In this document: positions 58,049-64,000 of the stretch, piece after piece
Layout: each line of letters starts with the position of its first letter
How positions within the stretch are numbered: the stretch's first letter is position 1
Assembly: GCA_963920765.1 (NCBI GenBank)
Contig: OY987250.1
Coordinates: forward strand, 3,534,001 to 3,598,000
Reading direction: 5' to 3'
DNA from: Ulota crispa
Lineage: Eukaryota; Streptophyta; Bryopsida; Orthotrichales; Orthotrichaceae
Length of the DNA stretch: 64,000 bases
Notes under the pieces: generated by a model
The model's database searches: none
What the model was told of the DNA's origin: nothing
Seen by the model: only the letters and a program-made list of their open reading frames with translations
Position numbers and translations under genes: made by a program

Positions 58049-59391
58049 ATGCAGGTTCGTTTCTTACTTCACCTCCTCTCTTTTTCGCTTTCAATTCTTC
58101 TTTTAATTTCTTCCGCTGGAGCACATGAACAAAACCGATGAACATCGCTCTCCGGTCATTTTGACTCTTAGTTTGTGGTATATGGCAGGCCAGCGATAGG
58201 TTCAACATCAACAGTCAACTTGAGCATTTACAGGCCAAGTATGTCGGCACCGGTCACGCTGATGTTAATCGTTTGTAAGTCTAGACACTGTTGTTATGCT
58301 TGTTCTGAAAATGAATTTCTAAGTTCTAATTGCAAGAAAGAGCGCAAACGATGGAACAGCTAGCGAGCTGGTGGTTGCAAATGAGCTTTCTGTGAACACT
58401 ATTCAACTTTCAGAACGTATATCGGCTGTTTTCTTTATTTAAGACTTTTTTTTATTGTGGTTGAAGACTTGTTTTGAGATAGGGAAGTTATGCTTCTATA
58501 GTTGTTTTTCTGTGTTATGCTTCCGATCACCTTTTTAGCTTGACGGAGAATGGAATGTCTCCGTTTTATTTTGTTCTTCGATTTCTAGTACAGTAATAGT
58601 TTGGACGTTTTTTAATCTTTGTATATGAACGTATGGCTTGAAAGTGAGTCTTTAAATTAAAAATTGAAAAGATCGCAATGACAGGCAATAAAAGACGCAA
58701 TAAAAAAAACACAATTAAATTATAATATGTCATTTCTGGTAGCCATCTCTGCATATCTGTGTTCCACGAGGATGAGTGTCTAGGGTTTTGGACCAAGCGG
58801 TCTTCAGTGTCTTCGTTCAGTGTGTATGTAGTATTGTTGGCAGTATTTATACACGATGATCTCACTGTGGAAACACAATCGTGAGGAGACAAGTTGTCAA
58901 TGCGGAGATCGAGTATATGGAGTTGCAACGAGAGAAGTTATTGATTTGAGCGTGTCGAATCAGACGTTGGATTGTAGTCTTCTCAAGACTGATATGAGTG
59001 CAGCCTATTGTCTGGATGTGTCTTTGAATCAAGAGGTTAGGTTTATTTAAAAAAAATTTATGTCACTGCTAACTACGGTTTGCTTTTCTTATGACAGTGA
59101 GTGGGCAGTAAACATCCAGAGGGATAGCTATGCTTCTTATATTGGGCATGCTCCTCTGTTATCCTTCTTTGCAGTCGCAGAGAATGAGTCCATTGGACGT
59201 GTGCGCTATAATTTTATGCAGGTGAGCAGTGCTACATATAAGCTCTTCAATCTGGAAAATTGTGTGTCGTTCCATGAGCATGCAGTTTTTTCAGGATGTA
59301 TTTGGAGTATTGGATTCTTACTGCGTTGTTGTGTGTTCAGAGAATGCTCTTGCCTTGCGGAAAGCCGCCAGACAGGGATCAGGAAGATTGA
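58049..59391 (+). CDS. SF3B5: SF3B5 (SF3b10) splicing factor subunit, 88 aa, four exons
   Basis: Smallest subunit of the SF3b complex of U2 snRNP, which helps recognise the intron branch site in the nucleus. Exons 58049-58054, 58189-58274, 59098-59221 and 59341-59391 join in phase. The first coding exon is only six bases (Met-Gln), ending at a GT donor. The product reads MQ|ASDRFNINSQLEHLQAKY, then GTGHADVNRFEWAVNIQRDS, YASYIGHAPLLSFFAVAENE and a C-terminus RMLLPCGKPPDRDQED. This is close to the plant family along its whole length, and 88 aa is the usual size. Without the micro first exon there would be no start in the right frame. Intron 2 is about 820 bp. Confidence 0.97.
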
Positions 59392-60776
59392 GTCTGGATA
59401 TGCCGAAGACTATTTCGCACTTCTCCAACAATGAGTGGATTCCGACGTCCTATCTTGTGTCTTGGTTCACTGATGTCGTACTTGTATCCTGATGTATTCC
59501 TCAGCGCGAGATAGCCTATTGTGCTCAAATGACGGCGTCTAATATTTGACGTTTCAGATTCTAGCCAGGATGTTGATAGATAGTATCATCCAGTGTAGGA
59601 ATTTTAAATGTTACCTCAGTTGACTCGTTAAAGCTAGAACTGAGTTTTAGAATTGGACCTTTCTGAACATATTATTGTGACATCAAAGTCTTGCTCTTGC
59701 TGTTTTACTATTTTGCATCATAGCCGAGTAAGTTGTCTTCATTGTGTAAACGCACCAACATGAAGTGCTTGGACTACTGTCAAGGGATTTTGTACGATGC
59801 TCAGAATCTTTGTTCCGTTCTTATTATGGCTCAAAAAATTATGTACTTTAATTTGAGCAACTTTTGAATTTTTATGACAAACTTTAACGTATAATCTGGT
59901 AGCGAATTACTGTGGATTGCTCAAAGACCTAGGGGTACAGGATAGATATTATCCACCTTCAATCTTCGATGAACAATAGTTCTACATGTTCATATTCACA
60001 ATGACAGTCAATTTGTTTTCATAGTTTGAGCTTAAATCGAGTTGAAGACATGTAAGAAGTTTGGAAAATGTGCAGCTGTTATTTTCGTTGTGCTTGCTCA
60101 TGTACACTACAGAGAAGCGACGAAGTAGAAAAGCAGGTAGCAGTGGGTCCCTTCAACAGCTTCTTGGTCGAATTTGAAACCAGGCATCAAATAGGAAAGC
60201 AGTAAGGTAGTCGCTCTAAAACCGTCACTTGCCTAATTTTCTGTCAAAGAGAAATGGATGCTAAATGTAACCCAATTTTTTTCATATTTTTTGAAGCATT
60301 ATTGAATTGTTGATGAATTTTCAAAGTTTTTTGTAGTAGGCACCTATCTGTGACCCTAGGCCTCCCATAAAGCATCCCCTTGCAACTTATAAAGAGATCA
60401 AATGAATAGAAGAATATGATTGACTCTTGCAATAAAATACACCTTTTCTTTTAAGACTAAGAAAGATCCATTCAAGAACCATCGCTTCAAACTCAGTAAG
60501 AGAGCGTTTGTAAGTAACCTGGTATGATAATTATATTCATAGATTCGTCCAGAAGGTTGCACATCTTGATATGAGCCCAGAACTGCCGTAGCTAGGCGGA
60601 ACTATTCGGAACTGTACCTACATAAGTATTTCTAGATATCCCCTTCCTTACTGCCCTGACCCTTCCCATTTTCAGCGTCGGTTGGTGGACGAAAGCATCT
60701 ACAATCTATCTGAAAAGTGAAGACGAGCATACTGAAAATTGCACTACATTCCATGCCAAGTGGCTATTCTATGTAC
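59392..60776. other. 3' flank of SF3B5 and intergenic DNA
   Basis: The proximal part should contain the SF3B5 3' untranslated region. No other gene or bounded repeat seen. Confidence 0.4.
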
Positions 60777-61740
60777 AAAGGGATGCATGGCGACAACATT
60801 ATAAATGTTTTTGTAATTACAGTTTGTACAAACAGTAGGGAAAATAACAAAACCCACTCATTGACAAATTGCCTCACCACTGCAAACATGCCTTCACATT
60901 CAAAAAAAATGCTCATTGACACATGCACTACAAGGTCTTCAAATCTTCCAAACTTAGAAACAAACGCCGCTCAAGAAACACCACCTCCAGAAATGAACAC
61001 CTCATGTACATTCTTTCCATAGAATATAAACTGGTGTTCCCTGAGCAGCACTCCACTCCTGCTCTGCTAAAGTAACATAGTATTGTACACTACGACTCTT
61101 GCAAAGTCCATAGAGAAGCTAGGGTTTCCAGATGGGTGCCGTAAAGGGATGCATGGTGAGAGTATTATAAGTATTTTTATAATTACAATTTGTACAAATA
61201 GTGGGGAAGTAATAAAACCCATCCAATGGCAAATTGCTTCATCACTACATCACTGCAAACATGCCTTCACATTCAATAAAAATGCTCATTGACACATGCA
61301 CCACCACAAGGCCTTCAGATCATTCTGACCTAAAAAACAAACGCCACTCAAGAAACACTATTGTACACTACCGACACTTGCAAAGTCCATAGAGAATCTA
61401 TAAATTACAATTTGTACCATCAGTGGAGAAATAATGAAAACCCATCCACTGACAAATTGCCTTATCACAGCAAACATGCCTTCACATTCAAAAAAAATGC
61501 TCATTGACACATGCACCACCACAAGGCCTTCAAATCTTCCTGACCTACAAAAATGCTGCTCAAGAAACACCACCTCCACAAACGTACACCTCATGTACAT
61601 TTTTTTCCATGGAACATAAACTGGTGTCCTCTGAGCAGCACTCCACTCCACTCCACTCCAGTCCTGCTCTGCTGAAACAACAGAGTATTGTACACTACAA
61701 TACTGCAAAGTTTTAAAGAAAGCTAGGGTTTGGAGAAGGG
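60777..61740 (-). repeat. Tandem triplication downstream of the small gene
   Basis: Three diverged units begin near 60777, 61144 and 61390. They share CAAACATGCCTTCACATTCA, ATGCTCATTGACACATGCAC, CTTGCAAAGTCCATAGAGAA and GAGCAGCACTCCACTCC. Unit 2 lacks the CTCATGTACATTxTTTCC block and unit 3 lacks the AAAGGGATGCATGG block. They lie on the 3' side of the 61745-61987 gene and may be copies of its 3' untranslated region. Confidence 0.8.
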
Positions 61741-61744
61741 TCGA

Positions 61745-61987
61745 CTACTCGAGAGGAGTGTCGGGCTGGTCCACAGTGCGCTTCACGGCAAGAATGTCGC
61801 TGGGATTCTCCGCAACGCTAGCGCCTCGGGTGTCCAGGACCTTCTCGGCGGGCTTGGAGAGCTTGCGGGTATGCTCGGGGTCCTCCCGGACTTCGACGTT
61901 GCCGCTCTCCGTCTCGCGAATCTCCGGTGTCCGTTGCAGGGCGGTGGGCTCATGCTGGCCTCCCTTCTTTGGGTCTAGGGTCGCCAT
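61745..61987 (-). CDS. Small hydrophilic protein, 80 aa, unknown function
   Basis: A single-exon frame from ATG 61987 to TAG 61745 in clearly GC-richer DNA than its surroundings. The product (begins MATLDPKKGGQHEP, ends VDQPDTPLE) is very rich in Glu, Lys, Asp, Pro and Thr. It has no hydrophobic segment, Cys or Trp, so it is probably intrinsically disordered. I do not recognise the family; a stress- or seed-type hydrophilic protein is possible but unproved. Upstream on the same strand is a CT-rich stretch (about 61990-62100) that fits a leader. An open frame on the opposite strand covers the same DNA but encodes a Gly/Leu-rich mirror product. Confidence 0.55.
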   Translation of the reverse strand: MATLDPKKGGQHEPTALQRTPEIRETESGNVEVREDPEHTRKLSKPAEKVLDTRGASVAENPSDILAVKRTVDQPDTPLE

Positions 61988-62306
61988 GGATGAATCTCGA
62001 CTAATAAGAAGACAACAGGGAAACAATGAGCGTGAGTGCGGGAGTGGTCTTGCAGGCAGACAAATGATCAAGAAGAAACGGAGTGGAAAATTGTAGTGAG
62101 GAAAAGGTTAATGGGAAGCATGACCGAGGTGTGGGAATTTGAGCGGGGTGATGAGCGGTGCTTGGGCTTCTGGGTTGGAGAGGGTGACACCATGGAGGAC
62201 GCCATCTGGGTTCAGAGCTTGCTGCCATTTGTCACTTTATTGGTGAATTTGTCAGGATGGTCATATCTTGAAGGCAATGTCCGGGGAGAACCGACATTTT
62301 AGTGTA

Positions 62307-62710
62307 GGGAGTTGATATAAGTTATGCACACCCGGGGTTTGTTATATTAACATCGAGGGGATAAATTTTAGATGTCTATCATCGATAATTGAATTTGGAA
62401 TATTTAAATTCACTTTCGGATTTAAACACTTCAATCAAAAAGGAGGATACAATTGAACAATGCTTAGTGGAAAAACTTAATTTTTTTTAATAAACAAGGG
62501 TTAAAGTAATAATTTGTCCCTCAGCAAAACTTTTCATTGGACATTGTTCAATTGTATCCTCTTTTGTGGTTCTAAACTAAATTGAGGTTTTTAAATTAAA
62601 TTCAAATTCAAAATTTTCCAAATTCAACTTGTTGATGGTAAATATCTAAAATTTATCCCTTGCCCCCTTAGTGTCCTTACAGCAAACCCAGGGTGTACAT
62701 ATCAATTCCC
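62307..62710. mobile_element. GGGAATTGATATA-family MITE, copy 3
   Basis: It begins GGGAGTTGATATAAG and ends ATATCAATTCCC, with palindromic arms (GGAGGATACAATTGAACAAT against ATTGTTCAATTGTATCCTC). TTAGTGTA lies on both sides (62299-62306 and 62711-62718), an exact 8-bp target duplication. Related to 2421-2829 and 3908-4326. Confidence 0.85.
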
Positions 62711-62718
62711 TTAGTGTA

Positions 62719-63287
62719 TAGTCAGCCGGTTCAAAATGTAATAAATTTGGTCAAAATTTGACCTCACCAGATAAAATTGGTTAAATTTCTCAAAGAAATT
62801 GACTATGATATATCATAGTGTAAAAAAATATAGGAAATACCCACTGCATGTTTTCAAAAAACAGGTTGAAAATAGAGAATGCTGGATCCTAGCTGGTGAA
62901 GCTAAAAATTCTCCTTGAACGTTGGTTTACACTCTCTGTATTACCATATGTGGATAACATTGGATCCTTTTTGTTGGCTCTAGACCGCACGAGAGGGTGC
63001 ATTAACCCTTGGACAAGCCCGAGGCCCTCTGTGGCCGTATGTGGAAGGTTGAGGTGTATTCACAGTCACTCCCTTTGTTTCTAGGGTTTCATGGGTGAAT
63101 TCTAGGTGGGAAATTGTGGCCGTTGCACTTGCAGAGGTAATGTTGGTTTTGGATTCTCAAAATACATGTTAAGTTGCACAATGTTGTTGAAAATACGGTT
63201 TTCTGCATACATTCCGATTACGGTGCGTACGTTTGAGCACCCAGTTGTTGGGTGGGTGAGAATTTTGAAACGTGGCAGGGTCCATTG
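62719..63287. other. Intergenic DNA or upstream part of the terminal gene
   Basis: AT-rich at first, becoming GC-richer after about 62980. It may contain the promoter, leader or earlier exons of the open frame that follows. No definite feature. Confidence 0.35.
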
Positions 63288-64000
63288 TGAAGAAGGTGCG
63301 GGAGAGAATGCTCTTTCGCGCGTTTTAGGACTTTGGATCCGCCACCTACAGAGGGACGTGATACTTTGGACTCAACGCTAGAAGGGGGGCACAAAACTTT
63401 GGATTCGTCGGTGGGAGGGTGGGTGCGGGTCGGATTCTTCAACAAATTTGATCCTGGCCTGCAGGACGTGGCGTTGAGCGAGAATTGCATGCTAAGCCTT
63501 CTTCTACCCTCCAACACAAACCGGAAGGCGGGCACTGTTGAATTCCTTTGGAAATGTTGCTTTTCTCGGAGGCATGTAGGGCATATTTTGAAGGGGACGT
63601 TGCGACGAGAGGAAAGCAATCCAGAAGGGTTTGGTAGCGAGGCAAACATCATCATCAAAATGGCGCAGCTGCAGGCACAGGCCAAAAAAGAGCAGGCGCA
63701 AAGGCAGGCGCAGGAGTCTAAAGCACCGATTTCAACTTTGGATGATGGCACCAATAGCGCACCTTTGAGCACTATCATTGACGCAGGAGTCAACCAGCTT
63801 TGTCAACTGAATTCGACACTGCAGCCAGAAGTTGTCCTAATGCAGACACCAATCCTGACTGAGGGTGCTCTGTTGGAGCAGTTCATGGTTGCAGCCATGG
63901 GAGAAGATCCACCCTTTGGAAGCCAGGATTGCCCCATATTGCCATTGCAAAGTCGAGCTTTCACATGGGAGCAGACTTTGCCAATGAATGGAAGAGCATT
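63288..64000 (+). CDS. Partial open frame leaving the window, unknown function
   Basis: One plus-strand frame stays open from just after a TGA at about 63285 to the end of the window (about 237 codons, no stop); its first ATG is at 63489. The product is hydrophilic, with a Gln/Ala/Lys-rich likely coiled coil (MAQLQAQAKKEQAQRQAQES, from 63660), then SKAPISTLDDGTNSAPLSTI and LLEQFMVAAMGEDPPFG. Upstream, the phrase TLDxxxxEGxxTLD repeats. I do not recognise the family. A retrotransposon gag-like protein or a nuclear gene are both possible. A 191-codon frame on the other strand is Cys/Leu-rich and looks like its mirror image. Confidence 0.45.

Noticed and set aside
57876-58211. 111-codon minus-strand frame upstream of SF3B5
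   Set aside because: It lies over the probable SF3B5 leader and first intron and shows no family resemblance.
62001-62228. 75-codon minus-strand frame just upstream of the small hydrophilic protein gene
   Set aside because: Pro/Ser/Leu-rich translation of a CT-rich leader-like region; more likely untranslated leader than a second gene.
63218-63793. 191-codon minus-strand frame at the window end
   Set aside because: Cys/Leu-rich mirror of the longer, more protein-like plus-strand frame; a choice made on composition only.

Overview
This is nuclear DNA from a green land plant, most likely a seed-free lineage (bryophyte, lycophyte or fern), although the species cannot be fixed from the sequence. 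The protein genes have GT-AG introns and plant-type products: a class I starch branching enzyme with a transit-peptide-like N-terminus, a thylakoid-lumen-type FKBP, a TOM2A-type plant tetraspanin and the plant form of SF3B5. The DNA between genes is AT-rich and packed with non-autonomous DNA transposons. I found no transposase, rRNA, tRNA or CRISPR.

Layout. 1-4.7 kb: MITE cluster, including one element nested in another. 4.85-9.2 kb: tetraspanin gene (+, 6 coding exons, 298 aa), with a Stowaway-like MITE in its 5' leader intron and a palindromic MITE in its last intron. 9.2-16.1 kb: no convincing gene. This stretch holds a Tourist-like MITE, a hAT-like MITE and two long palindromic TA-flanked elements stacked end to end. 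16.17-18.29 kb: a GC-richer two-exon gene for a fungal-type GH71 alpha-1,3-glucanase (+, 448 aa), preceded by a 307-bp tandem duplication. 18.4-20.3 kb: nested palindromes and a diverged tandem region rich in AATATCAC. 20.9-28.7 kb: a very large foldback-like structure. A 3.7-kb arm of degenerate AACCCAYGYA-type repeats faces an arm of the same repeats in reverse complement, across a 1.1-kb centre. 28.8-30.6 kb: an element split by two stacked TA-flanked palindromes. 32.66-40.58 kb: the branching enzyme gene (-, 13 exons, 749 aa). 41-51 kb: no convincing gene; several terminal-inverted-repeat families beginning TTAACC. 51.67-54.58 kb: FKBP gene (-, 8 exons, 222 aa) with a duplicated segment in intron 1. 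58.05-59.39 kb: SF3B5 (+, 4 exons, 88 aa). 60.8-62.0 kb: a short hydrophilic-protein gene (-) with a triplicated 3' flank. 63.3-64.0 kb: a long open frame leaving the window.

The exon models of the five recognised genes were assembled by eye from splice signals. Every junction keeps the reading frame, and family motifs cross the junctions. The genes are functionally unrelated (starch synthesis, splicing, lumenal chaperone, membrane protein, wall glucan hydrolase) and do not form a pathway. Two observations support real transposition. A MITE with a 9-bp target duplication has an unoccupied relative of its target at 45.6 kb. The stacked insertion at 29 kb has an unoccupied relative at 49.25 kb. 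The points of most interest are the foldback satellite structure, the TA-stacking of palindromic elements, the fungal-type GH71 gene with a telomere-like coding repeat, and the duplicated candidate micro-exons in the FKBP gene.
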